Assembly (NCBI GenBank): GCA_023663025.1
Contig: JAMPIC010000003.1
Span: forward strand, 50,687 to 114,686
Direction of reading: 5' to 3'
DNA: 64,000 nt
From: Prevotella sp.
Lineage (GTDB): Bacteria; Bacillota; Clostridia; Oscillospirales; Ruminococcaceae
The notes under the pieces are model-generated. The model was not told where the DNA came from. It saw nothing but the letters and a program-made list of their open reading frames with translations, and ran no database searches. This document shows, in pieces, positions 41,526 to 50,523 of this stretch; position 1 is the first letter of the stretch; each line of letters opens with the position of its first letter. Both the position numbers and the translations under genes were made by a program.

Positions 41526-43460
41526 TTACAGATCCGAATTACCGTAAAGCTTATTCTTTAAAAGTATCAGATCCTTATTGTCGATTTTTCCGTCGCCGTT
41601 CAGGTCGGTCAGACCGTCCCTGTTTGTCTCGTCCTCGGAAACGGCGTCTCTGAGGATAATGAGGTCGTTTATATCGGGTTCGCGCACCGAAGCGCCGCCG
41701 GAGGAGGGGACTGCCGAAACCGCGTACACTCCCGAAACGCTTGCCGTAAAGCTTACGGAATTGTCCTCCGCGTTGTATTCGGCATTCATGTCCCTGAAGC
41801 TTCCGTCGGATTTTTTCCTCAGCACCGCCGCACCCGAAACGTCCGCGCCTTTTGGCAGCGGTATCGTTACCTTGAATTTACAGCCCGCCGGTATTCTTGT
41901 TTTTCCGTCGGTAAAGTAGATATCGTAAGCGCAGAGCGCGTTTTTGTCTTTGAATTCCGAAATATCCGCAGGAACCGCAGCAAGCTTGAGTCCGGAAGCG
42001 ATCGTTCCGTCAAGGGAAGCCGCCGTTATTCCCGACGCGCTGTTTTTCAGAACCGTACTTTCGCCAAGTTTGTCGGCGTACCGGCAAAACTTGCAGGCGC
42101 GGTAGTTGTAAAGCTTTCCGCTTCGGTCGTTTATTTGATATATTTTGCTGCCGTAAACGTGAGGCTCCGCCGCAGTCTTTTCGCCGCAGAAGCATTCTTT
42201 GAAGTGACCGCCGTCCGCGCTTCTGTCGCATTTCCAATCGAATTCGTGCTCCGTGTGATCCTGCATATCCACCGCCGTGACCGTAAATTTCTTCACAATG
42301 TCGGAGCCGTCCGCGCCGCCTTTTACGACCGTCAGTGTAAAGTCGTAGTTTCCCGCTTTTTTTGCGGTGAGACGGTTGCTGCCGTCGATGACAAGGTCGG
42401 GACTTTCGCTTTTTACTGTAAACGAATATCCGTCGGCGTATCTGCACACAAATTCTATCCCGCCCGCCTTGACCGAAGCCTCTGCCGGCGGAGTGCCCGT
42501 TATTCCGGAGCTGATATTGAAAATATCCGAGGGTTTTCCCGTTATCACCTTGGAGTACAGCATATTTACGTCTGTGACGTAAGATTTGTAGCCGCTGTAG
42601 TACTGGAGACTGTAATCACAGGTCGTCACAGCCGCCTTGTCATAGAATTTGAGCTTGCTTTCCCTGCTTATGTAATTATAGCGGCAGAACAAGGTTTTGA
42701 GCTTTGTGTTGCTGCTCAGATCGAGGGAGGTAAGCTTGTTGTCGGAGCAGTAAAGTCCCGTCAGCTCGGGATTGCCTTTCAGATCAAGCGTTTTCAGGTT
42801 ATTGCTGTAGCATTCGAGCTGCCGCAGGCTTCCGCAGCCTACCGTGTTGAGTTTTGATATTCTGTTTACGCTGCATTTGACGATTTCTATTTTGGGACAG
42901 CCGCTCAAATCGAGGGACTTCAGCTTATTGTCTGTGCAGCTCAGATTTTTAAGACTGCGGTTTTTGCTCAGGTCAAGCTCCGTAAGTTCGTTTCCGTAGA
43001 CTGTGCCGTCCTTTGAGGTTGTGCCCAGATCGAGATTTTCCAGCTTTGTATTGCGGCTGAGGTTTATCTCCGACAGCATATTGCCGCTTGCCGAAAGGGA
43101 AGTAAGAGCCTTGTTCGAGGAAACGTCCAGCTCGGTCAGACGGTTGTTCTGGCAGATAAGGGAGGTAAGTCCCGTAAAGTATTCAACGCCGGCAAGATTG
43201 GAAATGTTCATACCGTTCACTGATATATACTTCGTCCCGTTTATCTCGCCGGAGGAAAGCGTACCGCTGTCGTCAATGTCAATATTTTTCAACACATATT
43301 TTCGGAACGCGTCATCGGGAAAATTTGTTTCGTTTACCGCCACGCCGTTCTGTGCGGCGGAAACGTCCAATACCTGCCCGTACTCCGAGCTGCCCGAAGT
43401 ATACGCAAGAAAAGCGCACGCCAAAGCAGCCGCGCCGAGCAAAATTCTTCCCGATCTCAT
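41526..43460 (-). CDS. Secreted leucine-rich-repeat protein with C-terminal dockerin-like domain
   Basis: 644 residues from ATG 43460 (GGAGGAG upstream; the frame to 43544 is rejected). Signal peptide (RSGRILLGAAALACAFLAYT). An EF-hand-like DIDDSGTLSSGEI at about residue 65 is followed by eight or so LRR units in the LxLDLSxNxxLxxLxC style (ALTSLSASGNMLSEINLS, LKNLSCTDNKLKSLDLS). A middle region carries cysteine-histidine-rich segments. The final 50 residues contain DINDLIILRDAV and LNGDGKIDNKDLILLKNKLYG; the second copy has the DxNxDG calcium loop and the first is reduced. This is a dockerin that could bind the cohesin protein encoded just after it. Confidence 0.85.
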   Translation of the reverse strand: MRSGRILLGAAALACAFLAYTSGSSEYGQVLDVSAAQNGVAVNETNFPDDAFRKYVLKNIDIDDSGTLSSGEINGTKYISVNGMNISNLAGVEYFTGLTSLICQNNRLTELDVSSNKALTSLSASGNMLSEINLSRNTKLENLDLGTTSKDGTVYGNELTELDLSKNRSLKNLSCTDNKLKSLDLSGCPKIEIVKCSVNRISKLNTVGCGSLRQLECYSNNLKTLDLKGNPELTGLYCSDNKLTSLDLSSNTKLKTLFCRYNYISRESKLKFYDKAAVTTCDYSLQYYSGYKSYVTDVNMLYSKVITGKPSDIFNISSGITGTPPAEASVKAGGIEFVCRYADGYSFTVKSESPDLVIDGSNRLTAKKAGNYDFTLTVVKGGADGSDIVKKFTVTAVDMQDHTEHEFDWKCDRSADGGHFKECFCGEKTAAEPHVYGSKIYQINDRSGKLYNYRACKFCRYADKLGESTVLKNSASGITAASLDGTIASGLKLAAVPADISEFKDKNALCAYDIYFTDGKTRIPAGCKFKVTIPLPKGADVSGAAVLRKKSDGSFRDMNAEYNAEDNSVSFTASVSGVYAVSAVPSSGGASVREPDINDLIILRDAVSEDETNRDGLTDLNGDGKIDNKDLILLKNKLYGNSDL

Positions 43461-43515
43461 CCGAACTCCTCCGTTTTTTACACTTAGTACATCGCAAAAA
43501 TCTGCGGTTACATAC

Positions 43516-43544
43516 ATTTTACCACTAAAATGATAAATTGTCAA
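43516..43544 (-). promoter_or_regulatory. SigA promoter of the LRR-dockerin/cohesin operon
   Basis: Minus strand TTGACA (43539-43544), 17 bp, TAAAAT (43516-43521). Confidence 0.75.
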
Positions 43545-43604
43545 TCATTTTGGCATATGGTAAAAATAACCGTATTGCACAGTCCCGCTGAGGAACGCAT
43601 ATTT

Positions 43605-43627
43605 ACTGTATATTAACTGTATATTAA
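43605..43627. repeat. Tandem 11-bp repeat in the divergent intergenic region
   Basis: Two direct copies of ACTGTATATTA, one turn of the helix apart, between the LRR-dockerin and esterase genes. Could be a regulator binding site. Confidence 0.5.
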
Positions 43628-43701
43628 CATTTTTATCACAAATTTGAGAGCAAGATATTACATAATTATAAATGACAAGACAAAATTGAGGAGGATTGAA
43701 A

Positions 43702-44484
43702 TTGGCATATATTACCGTGAAATTTTTTTCAAATTCCCTTAAACGGCGTACAAGCTTTGAAATGTTTATCCCCAATGACAGCCGGGAGGATAAAGCGGCG
43801 GACGTCCTTTACGGCGAACGAAAAATGAAAACCCTTTTCCTGCTTCACGGCTATACGGCGGACGTGGAAAACTGGGTACCCGAATATCTGGCGGAAAAAT
43901 ACAATTTTGCCGTGGTGATGCCCAATGGCGAGAACGCTTTCTGGCTTGACGGCATATCCACGGGGCATAAATTCTGTACGTTTGCCGGCAGCGAGCTGGT
44001 TGAGTACATACGCAGGACATTCGGGCTTGCTATGACCGCCGAGGATACATATGTAATGGGGCTTTCCATGGGCGGCTTCGGGGCTTTGCACACTGCCTTT
44101 GCGTACCCCGAAACGTTCGGCAAGACGGCGGCTTTGTCCTCAGCGCTGATAATGTACGATATTGCGGGCATGAAACCCGGCGGCAGCAACGACATCGCCA
44201 ACTACGAATACTACCGGGAATGCTTCGGAGACTTGGACAAGGTACTCGAAAGCGGCAATAATCCCGAAACGCTTGTAAAGCGGCTGAAAGAGCAGGGCGG
44301 AAAAATACCCGAAATATTCATGGCGTGCGGTACGGAGGATTTCCTGCTTGAAAACAACCGCCGTTTCCATAAATTTCTTGACGGTATCGGCGTTGCGCAC
44401 ACTTATCTCGAAAGCGCCGGCGGACACGATATGACGTTCTGGCGCGAGTACACGGTAAAATTTTCCGAGATGATGTTCGGCTGA
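43702..44484 (+). CDS. Esterase-family alpha/beta hydrolase
   Basis: 260 residues from TTG 43702, chosen because GGAGG then sits eight bases before it. Family blocks: TLFLLHGYTADVENWVPEY with the oxyanion loop, VMGLSMGGFGALHTAFAYP with the GxSxG serine, and late ESAGGHDMTFWREYTVKF with the catalytic His. Resembles tributyrin esterase and S-formylglutathione-hydrolase-like proteins. No signal peptide, so it works inside the cell. Likely hydrolyses short acyl esters; natural substrate unknown. Ends at a strong convergent terminator. Confidence 0.9.
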   Translation: MAYITVKFFSNSLKRRTSFEMFIPNDSREDKAADVLYGERKMKTLFLLHGYTADVENWVPEYLAEKYNFAVVMPNGENAFWLDGISTGHKFCTFAGSELVEYIRRTFGLAMTAEDTYVMGLSMGGFGALHTAFAYPETFGKTAALSSALIMYDIAGMKPGGSNDIANYEYYRECFGDLDKVLESGNNPETLVKRLKEQGGKIPEIFMACGTEDFLLENNRRFHKFLDGIGVAHTYLESAGGHDMTFWREYTVKFSEMMFG

Positions 44485-44510
44485 TGAAGGTATAAATTTA
44501 CATAATAAGT

Positions 44511-44551
44511 AAACGGCGTGAAAGAAACTTGTTCTTCCACGCCGTTTTTAT
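44511..44551. terminator. Bidirectional terminator between the esterase and rqcP
   Basis: AAACGGCGTG (44511-44520) pairs with CACGCCGTTT (44538-44547), T-run after. Confidence 0.82.
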
Positions 44552-44790
44552 TCAATTACGGTATAATTGTCCGCCGCGTTTTCCTTTGTGGCGTACTCCG
44601 TCACATTGAGCACCTTTACTTTCAGCGGCTTCTGACCGAGATTTATCTCGATAACGTCCCCGACCTTTACGTCGTAGGACGCTCTCGCCGTGTTTCCGTT
44701 GACGGCGATCTTTCCCGCGTCGCAGGCTTCGTTGGCGACGGTGCGCCGCTTTATGAGCCGCGTTATTTTCAGATATTTGTCCAGACGCAT
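44548..44790 (-). CDS. rqcP: S4-domain RNA-binding protein (RqcP/YabO type)
   Basis: 80 residues, AAAGGAAGATC site. The S4 fold is visible as MRLDKYLKITRLIKRRTVANE at the N-terminus and VNGNTARASYDVKVGDVIEI. RqcP assists ribosome-associated quality control by binding the stalled 50S subunit with RqcH. Found after hup and mazG, the same neighbourhood as yabO in Bacillus. Confidence 0.9.
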   Translation of the reverse strand: MRLDKYLKITRLIKRRTVANEACDAGKIAVNGNTARASYDVKVGDVIEINLGQKPLKVKVLNVTEYATKENAADNYTVIE

Positions 44791-44812
44791 ATGATCTTCC
44801 TTTCCAAATCAA

Positions 44813-44842
44813 AAGAGCAGACGGGCGATACCTGTCTGCTCC
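44813..44842 (-). terminator. Hairpin between hup and rqcP
   Basis: GAGCAGACAGG pairs with CCCGTCTGCTC (minus strand) and is followed by TTTTG. Probably a partial terminator that lowers rqcP expression. Confidence 0.5.
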
Positions 44843-44909
44843 TGCATTTTAACTGCGGTCCCGTATGCGCAGCTCGGGAACCGTATCAGCCGTTCGGAAT
44901 GTCCGGGAC

Positions 44910-45185
44910 TTATTTGTCAACGGAGTCCTTGAGAGCCTTGCCTGCTTTGAAAGCGGGAGCTTTCTTTGCGGGAACCTTGATCTTTTCCTTAGTTCTGGGG
45001 TTGATGGCTTCCTTGGCGCTTCTTTCGCGAACCTCAAATGTACCGAAACCTACGATCTGAACCTTGTCTCCGCTTGCGAGAGCGTCGGTGATAGAGGACA
45101 CTACAGCGTTAAGCGCCTTCTCCGCGTCCTTTTTGGTAAGCTCGCTTTTTTCGGCTACCGCATTGATAAGTTCTGCTTTTGTCAT
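44910..45185 (-). CDS. hup: HU family DNA-binding protein
   Basis: 91 residues, GGAGG site. TKAELINAVAEKSELTKKDAE, FGTFEVRERSAKEAINPRTKEKI, and a C-terminal VPAKKAPAFKAGKALKD show HU. It bends and compacts DNA. The HU gene here lies between mazG and rqcP; in Bacillus the usual block is spoVB-mazG-rqcP, so HU is an insertion common in Clostridia. Confidence 0.96.
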   Translation of the reverse strand: MTKAELINAVAEKSELTKKDAEKALNAVVSSITDALASGDKVQIVGFGTFEVRERSAKEAINPRTKEKIKVPAKKAPAFKAGKALKDSVDK

Positions 45186-45224
45186 ATTTTTCTACCTCCA
45201 TAAATTTTAATGGTCAAGCCATTT

Positions 45225-46016
45225 TTACTGAGTTTTGGCTTTCCGCCAGTAGGCGTCAAGCTCGTCTATGTTCAGGGATCGCATATCGATCCCGTCGCAC
45301 CTGATAAGATCCTCGGTTTCCTTAAACCGCCCGATGAATTTTTCCGTGGAACGCGTAAGGGTCTCCTCCGCGTCGCAGTCAAGCCGCCTTGACAGATTAA
45401 CGCAGGAGAACAGCACGTCTCCCAGTTCGCCGCGGATATTTTCCGCGTTTCCCTCTGACATAGCCTCTTTCAGCTCGGCGATCTCGCTTTCAAGACATTC
45501 CAAAGTCTGCTGGACGTCCTTGAAGTCCATGCCCGCGCGCGCGGCTCTCTGACCCACTTTCTGCGCCCTCATAAGCGCGGGAAGCGCGGGACTTACGCTT
45601 TCAAGGGTCTCGCAGTAGGTTTCCTGACCTTTGGTCTGCTGCTTGATGTTGTTCCAGTTTTTCAGGACTTCACTGCTTGTTTCGGCGGTAACGTCCCCGA
45701 AAACGTGGGGGTGACGGACGATCAGCTTTTGGCAGATGCCGTCGGCAACGTCCCCGAAATCAAATCCGCCCCGTTCCTCCTCGATGCGGGAGTGGAACAC
45801 CACTTGCAGGAGCACGTCGCCCAGTTCTTCCAGAAGCAGCTCGGAGTTCTCGGTATCTATAGCCTCCACCGCCTCGTAGGTCTCCTCGATGAAGTCCTTG
45901 CGGATAGACTTGTGATCCTGTTCCTTATCCCAGGGGCAGCCGTTTTCGGAGCGGAGGATACGCATGATCTCCAGCAGGTCGTTTATATCGTATTTTTCCT
46001 TAAACCGAAAATCCAT
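45225..46016 (-). CDS. mazG: Nucleoside triphosphate pyrophosphohydrolase
   Basis: 263 residues. Two MazG modules: the first with CPWDKEQDHKSIRKDFIEETYE and LEELGDVLLQVVFHSRI (metal-binding Glu/Asp), the second from about residue 165 with LKEAMSEGNAENIRGELGDVLFS. It removes damaged or alarmone-type nucleotides. Its conserved neighbours are SpoVB upstream and HU downstream. Confidence 0.95.
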   Translation of the reverse strand: MDFRFKEKYDINDLLEIMRILRSENGCPWDKEQDHKSIRKDFIEETYEAVEAIDTENSELLLEELGDVLLQVVFHSRIEEERGGFDFGDVADGICQKLIVRHPHVFGDVTAETSSEVLKNWNNIKQQTKGQETYCETLESVSPALPALMRAQKVGQRAARAGMDFKDVQQTLECLESEIAELKEAMSEGNAENIRGELGDVLFSCVNLSRRLDCDAEETLTRSTEKFIGRFKETEDLIRCDGIDMRSLNIDELDAYWRKAKTQ

Positions 46017-46104
46017 AAGATACCTCCCGAAGCGTTCCTTGAAAAACGGTACTTTAATATATTAACCTATAATTCCAAGAAATTCAAGGGTTTTTTCAAA
46101 TTTT

Positions 46105-47766
46105 TTAGGAAATCAGCATTTTTAACGTACTTTTCGTAAAAATGCCCAACAAAAATGTACTAATTATGTAAAAAATTACACCGACTGTTATGGAAATAAA
46201 TAGAACTAATGTATTTCCGAGAGCCTGCGGGAGCATTTTTTCAGCGAGAAGCGCCCCCGCGCCGCAGAGGAGGGAGCTGTAACATATTTTACAGAATAAT
46301 CCATAAATATGGCTTTTATCCAAATTTGTCAACTTAATGAGGATATTCACCGACGGCACGCATATCACGGCGTAGCACAAAAGGGTAGCCGCCGCCGCTC
46401 CTGCGGTGTTAAGCTCGGGGACGGAAACAAGGAGCAGATTTCCCGCCAGCTTGACCGCCACGCCCAGCAGCATAAGCTTTACGGGCAGGTCGGGACGTCC
46501 CGCCGCCTGGAGCGCGGCGAAAGCCGTGGACGAGATACACAGAAACGCCACGCCTATACCCAGTACCGACAGGGAAAGGGTACACAGGCTCGTTTCAAGC
46601 TCTTTCAGGGGAAACAGGACTTTGAGGATATTCCCCGACAGCACGCATATCCCCACACCCGAGGGGACAGCCGCAAGCGCGGTGGCAAGCAGGGATTTTT
46701 CCGTACATTCCCGTATTTTCGCACTGTCGCCCGCCGCAAAGGCTTCGGAAAGATTTGGAAGTATACCCTTGCCGAACATATTGGTAAAGGACGGAACAAG
46801 GTTAAAAACGGTGACGGCAAGTCCCGTAAAGCTGCCGAAAAGAAAGTTGGGCAGCCGTTCGGGCGCAATCCCCGGGGCGAGTTCGGCGAAGTATTCCGGA
46901 GAAGTCCCCGCCGCCCTTTCGAGGGAGCGGTTTATGGTCACAAGGTCGATAAGGGAGGTAAGATTTGTCACCAGCGCGCCTATCGCTATGGGGACGGCTG
47001 TTTTCAGCAGGGCGGCGATAATGCTTCTTCTGCCGTCGGTGCAGCCCGCTCCGCTTGTTTCGGCAAGCTGTTCGGGAGTGACGCCGTCTCCCCTCAGCTT
47101 GTCGCGGAGGACGAGAAACAGCGTCCCGGCGGCGGTGGAGAGGGTTATTCCCGACACGGCGGCTGCTGCGGCAATGGGCAGAACGGAGGTTTGGGGCAAA
47201 CCGAAAAGTCCGCACAGGGATAATGCTTTTTCGGGATTTTTCAGAACCCACAGGCAAAGGGCAAGTCCCGCCGTCAGCTTGACAAGTCCCTCGGCTATCT
47301 GGGAAAGGGCGGTGGGGATCATGTTCCGCAGACCCTCGTAGTACCCCCGATAGACCGAGGTCACGCAGCCGAAAAATACGGACGGGGATATCGCCAGCAC
47401 CGACGGAACGGTCTCCCTGCCGCCTGTCAGCATACAGAACGGGTAAGCCGCCGCAAGCATGAGCAGGGTAAAGGCAAGTCCCGTGACGGAGAAAAACAAA
47501 AGAGCCTCCGACTTTATCCTGCGGACATTGGCAAAACGTCCCAGAGCGGAATTTTCCGCAGTCAGCTTAGCCGCGGCGGCGGGAAGCCCCGTTACCGACA
47601 CGGCGTACACGGTCATAAAAATGCCGTAGGCGGAGGAAAAATATCCCATTCCCTCGCCGCCCAGCATATTCGCCAGCGGAATGCGGAAAACCGCTCCCAT
47701 CAGCTTAGTCACGGCGGCGGACAGAATAAGTATTGCCGAGCTTTCCAGAAAGCTTTGTTTTTTCAC
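46105..47766 (-). CDS. spoVB: Stage V sporulation protein B / MOP-type flippase (SpoVB)
   Basis: 553 residues starting at GTG (GAAAGGGAC upstream). About 14 membrane helices of the polysaccharide-transporter/MATE fold: SFLESSAILILSAAVTKLMGAVFRIP at the start and LGGEGMGYFSSAYGIF. Members of the SpoVB/YabM group flip lipid-linked peptidoglycan precursors during spore cortex or cell-wall synthesis. It lies upstream of mazG as in Bacillus (yabM-yabN-yabO). Named on family and synteny. Confidence 0.88.
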   Translation of the reverse strand: MKKQSFLESSAILILSAAVTKLMGAVFRIPLANMLGGEGMGYFSSAYGIFMTVYAVSVTGLPAAAAKLTAENSALGRFANVRRIKSEALLFFSVTGLAFTLLMLAAAYPFCMLTGGRETVPSVLAISPSVFFGCVTSVYRGYYEGLRNMIPTALSQIAEGLVKLTAGLALCLWVLKNPEKALSLCGLFGLPQTSVLPIAAAAAVSGITLSTAAGTLFLVLRDKLRGDGVTPEQLAETSGAGCTDGRRSIIAALLKTAVPIAIGALVTNLTSLIDLVTINRSLERAAGTSPEYFAELAPGIAPERLPNFLFGSFTGLAVTVFNLVPSFTNMFGKGILPNLSEAFAAGDSAKIRECTEKSLLATALAAVPSGVGICVLSGNILKVLFPLKELETSLCTLSLSVLGIGVAFLCISSTAFAALQAAGRPDLPVKLMLLGVAVKLAGNLLLVSVPELNTAGAAAATLLCYAVICVPSVNILIKLTNLDKSHIYGLFCKICYSSLLCGAGALLAEKMLPQALGNTLVLFISITVGVIFYIISTFLLGIFTKSTLKMLIS

Positions 47767-47802
47767 TTGATCGTCCCTTTCAATTTTTTTCTAAATTTTA
47801 TG

Positions 47803-47831
47803 TTGCCTGACGAACAAATATGTGCTATAAT
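47803..47831 (+). promoter_or_regulatory. SigA promoter of the aminotransferase gene
   Basis: TTGCCT (47803-47808), 17 bp, TATAAT (47826-47831). Confidence 0.65.
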
Positions 47832-47917
47832 AGAGAATAGAAGTTAGAGGACAGAGGGTAGATTTTTGTCTTTATCCTTTGTTTTCCTATTTTTATTCTG
47901 ATTTAAGGAGCATTTGT

Positions 47918-49108
47918 ATGGATTATTTGTTTTCAAACAAGGTTACGGGGCTGAAAGCTTCGGCTATACGCGAGATACTTAAATTTACGGCGTTTCCCGA
48001 CGTTATTTCCTTTGCGGCGGGAAATCCCTCCCCCGAGGCTTTTCCGTCGGAGGCGGTAAAGGAGATCACCGCCCGCGTTCTTTCCGAGAACCCCGTTGCC
48101 GCTTTGCAGTACAGCATAACCGAGGGTCACACGCCCCTGAGAGAGACCCTGAAAAAGCGTCTCGCGTCCCAGAACAGCTACAACGGCGATATCGACGACC
48201 TTATTATAACCTCCGGCGGTCAGCAGGGAAACGAGCTTTCCTGCAAGGTTTTCCTCAACGAGGGGGACACCCTTATCTGCGAATCGCCCTCCTTTATCGG
48301 CAGCATAAACTCGTTCAAGTCCTACAACGTGAACCTTGTGGGCGTTGAGATGGACGATGAGGGCATTGACCCCGCAAAGCTGGAGGACGCTGTAAAGTCC
48401 AACAAAAACGTGAAGATAATCTACCTTATCCCGAATTTCCAGAACCCCACGGGCAAGTGTATGTCATATGAACGCAGGAAAGAGGTCTACAGGCTTGCTC
48501 AAAAGTATGACATAATGATACTGGAGGACAACCCTTACGGCGAGATACGCTTCGAGGGCGAGGATATCCCCTCGGTCAAGTCGCTCGATACGGACGGCAG
48601 GGTAATCTATGTGGGAAGCTTTTCCAAAATTCTTGCCCCCGGCATACGGGTGGGATTTGTTTCCGCGCCCAAAGAGGTTGTACAGAAGATCGTTGTCTGC
48701 AAGCAGGTGGCGGACGTTCACACAAATATTCTCGCGCAGATAATCGCCGACGAGTTCCTCAACAAGTACGACATCGACGCTCATCTGACGAAGATACGCG
48801 GCATTTACCGCGATAAGTGCGGACTTATGCTGTCCGAGATCGAGAAGAATTTCTCGAAGAAAATTTCCGTTACCCACCCGCAGGGAGGTCTGTTCATATG
48901 GGCGACGCTTCCCGACGGCTGCGATATGATGGGCTTCTGCAAAAAGGCGGTGGAGGCTAAGGTCGCGGTCGTTCCCGGAAACGCTTTCACGGTGCATGAG
49001 GACGATCCCACAAACAGCTTCAGGCTGAATTTCTCCACGCCCACGAACGAACAGCTTGTAAAGGGCTGCGAAATACTGGGAAAAATGTCCAAAGAAATGT
49101 TTGACTAA
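47918..49108 (+). CDS. PLP-dependent class I aminotransferase (2-aminoadipate/aromatic type)
   Basis: 396 residues from ATG 47918 (AAGGAGC). ISFAAGNPSPEAFPSEAVKEI at the N-terminus, IIYLIPNFQNPTGKCMSYERR for the Asp-Tyr ring-binding stretch, and IYVGSFSKILAPGIRVGFV with the PLP Lys (SFSK). The family acts on 2-aminoadipate, tyrosine, or other long side-chain amino acids. No MocR-type DNA-binding domain precedes it. 65 bp before trpS but the two probably have separate signals. Confidence 0.93.
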   Translation: MDYLFSNKVTGLKASAIREILKFTAFPDVISFAAGNPSPEAFPSEAVKEITARVLSENPVAALQYSITEGHTPLRETLKKRLASQNSYNGDIDDLIITSGGQQGNELSCKVFLNEGDTLICESPSFIGSINSFKSYNVNLVGVEMDDEGIDPAKLEDAVKSNKNVKIIYLIPNFQNPTGKCMSYERRKEVYRLAQKYDIMILEDNPYGEIRFEGEDIPSVKSLDTDGRVIYVGSFSKILAPGIRVGFVSAPKEVVQKIVVCKQVADVHTNILAQIIADEFLNKYDIDAHLTKIRGIYRDKCGLMLSEIEKNFSKKISVTHPQGGLFIWATLPDGCDMMGFCKKAVEAKVAVVPGNAFTVHEDDPTNSFRLNFSTPTNEQLVKGCEILGKMSKEMFD

Positions 49109-49173
49109 ACAAGATATTATGAGACATTATATATAGTATACCACATATTGTACAGAGGAAAGGACTAATTATT

Positions 49174-50178
49174 ATGGAACAGGAAAGAAAGAAGATAATT
49201 TTCAGCGGGATACAGCCTACGGGCACGTTTACGCTGGGGAACTACATCGGGGCGGTGTCTCGCTGGGGCGCGCTCCAGGACGAGTACGACTGCATTTACT
49301 CCATTGTGGATATGCACGCCATTACCGTCCGTCAAGACCCCGCAAAGCTCCGTCAGCAGACCTTGCAGTCCTACGCGCTGCTGCTTGCCTGCGGTATCGA
49401 TCCGGAACGGTCGGTAGTGTTCATTCAGAGCCACGTCAGAAGCCACGCGGAGCTTAACTGGATTCTCGCCTGCTCGACGCAGTTCGGCGAGCTTACCAGA
49501 ATGACCCAGTTCAAGGACAAGTCCGCGAAGCACCCGGACGACGTAAACGCGGGACTTTTCACCTATCCTGTGCTGATGGCGGCGGATATTCTCGCCTATA
49601 AAGCCGATCTCGTCCCCGTGGGAGTTGACCAGAAGCAGCACGTCGAGCTGGCTAGAAACATCGCGCAGCGGTTCAACGGCAAGTACGGAGACTTTTTTAC
49701 CGTCCCCGAGCCGTTTATTTCCGAGACGGGGGCAAAGGTTATGTCATTGCAGGATCCCGTTAAAAAGATGTCGAAGTCGGACGAAAATCCGAACGCCTGC
49801 ATTTATATTTTGGACGAGCCTGACGCGATCGTCCGCAAGTTCAAGAGAGCCGTTACCGACAGCGAGGCGGAGGTTCGCTTTGCCGAGGGCAAGGACGGCA
49901 TAAACAACCTTATGACGATTTATTCGTCGGTGACGGGCAAGTCTTTCGGGGATATCGAAAAGGAGTTCGCGGGCAAGGGCTACGGCGATTTCAAGCTTGC
50001 CGTGGGAGAAGCGGTGGCGGACCGTCTCAAACCCGTCAGGGAGGAATACGCAAGGCTGATGGGGGACAAGGAGTACTTGAAGAAGTGCTACACGGAGGGC
50101 GCGGAAAAGGCGCTGAAAATGTCCCGCAGAACCGTTCTGAAGGCGTACCGCAAGGTTGGCTTTGTGGACTGCGAGTGA
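49174..50178 (+). CDS. trpS: Tryptophanyl-tRNA synthetase
   Basis: 334 residues, GAAAGGAC site. HIGH motif as GIQPTGTFTLGNYIGAV, KMSKS motif as VKKMSKSDENPNACI. Class I synthetase for tRNA-Trp; length matches. No T-box is seen in its 65-bp upstream gap. Confidence 0.97.
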   Translation: MEQERKKIIFSGIQPTGTFTLGNYIGAVSRWGALQDEYDCIYSIVDMHAITVRQDPAKLRQQTLQSYALLLACGIDPERSVVFIQSHVRSHAELNWILACSTQFGELTRMTQFKDKSAKHPDDVNAGLFTYPVLMAADILAYKADLVPVGVDQKQHVELARNIAQRFNGKYGDFFTVPEPFISETGAKVMSLQDPVKKMSKSDENPNACIYILDEPDAIVRKFKRAVTDSEAEVRFAEGKDGINNLMTIYSSVTGKSFGDIEKEFAGKGYGDFKLAVGEAVADRLKPVREEYARLMGDKEYLKKCYTEGAEKALKMSRRTVLKAYRKVGFVDCE

Positions 50179-50213
50179 CTGCGGTCGGCGTGTATTGTGT
50201 GTAATTTTGCCGC

Positions 50214-50225
50214 TTAAACGTTTAA
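50214..50225. promoter_or_regulatory. Upstream LacI-type operator (perfect palindrome)
   Basis: TTAAACGTTTAA, a perfect 12-bp palindrome with central CG, in the 345-bp gap after trpS. Confidence 0.6.
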
Positions 50226-50405
50226 TTGATTTTTTAGACAAAATACGGCGCGTAATTTGAAAAGGGTTGTCGTTTTTCACTATAATAGGAAAACATATAA
50301 AAATCTTGTTCATATTTTGTCTAAAAATAAATAGTCAAAAATACTAAAAATTTTTTAATATGTTATGCAAAAAGACTATTTTAAACTAATAATTTTCAAA
50401 AACCA

Positions 50406-50434
50406 TTGACATATTTTAAAATCGGTTGTATATT
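50406..50434 (+). promoter_or_regulatory. SigA promoter of the LacI regulator gene
   Basis: TTGACA (50406-50411), 17 bp, TATATT (50429-50434). A second possible -10 TATAAT lies at 50280-50285. Confidence 0.75.
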
Positions 50435-50448
50435 ATTAACGAAGCGGC

Positions 50449-50460
50449 GAAAACGTTTAA
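50449..50460. promoter_or_regulatory. Downstream LacI-type operator
   Basis: GAAAACGTTTAA, sharing AAACGTTT(AA) with the upstream palindrome, just past the predicted transcription start. A bound repressor here would block transcription. Confidence 0.55.
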
Positions 50461-50523
50461 AGATTTTTTGACGCGTAACGGCGTGCAAACGCGCCGCCCA
50501 ATCTTGCGGTCTGGAGTTGTGTT

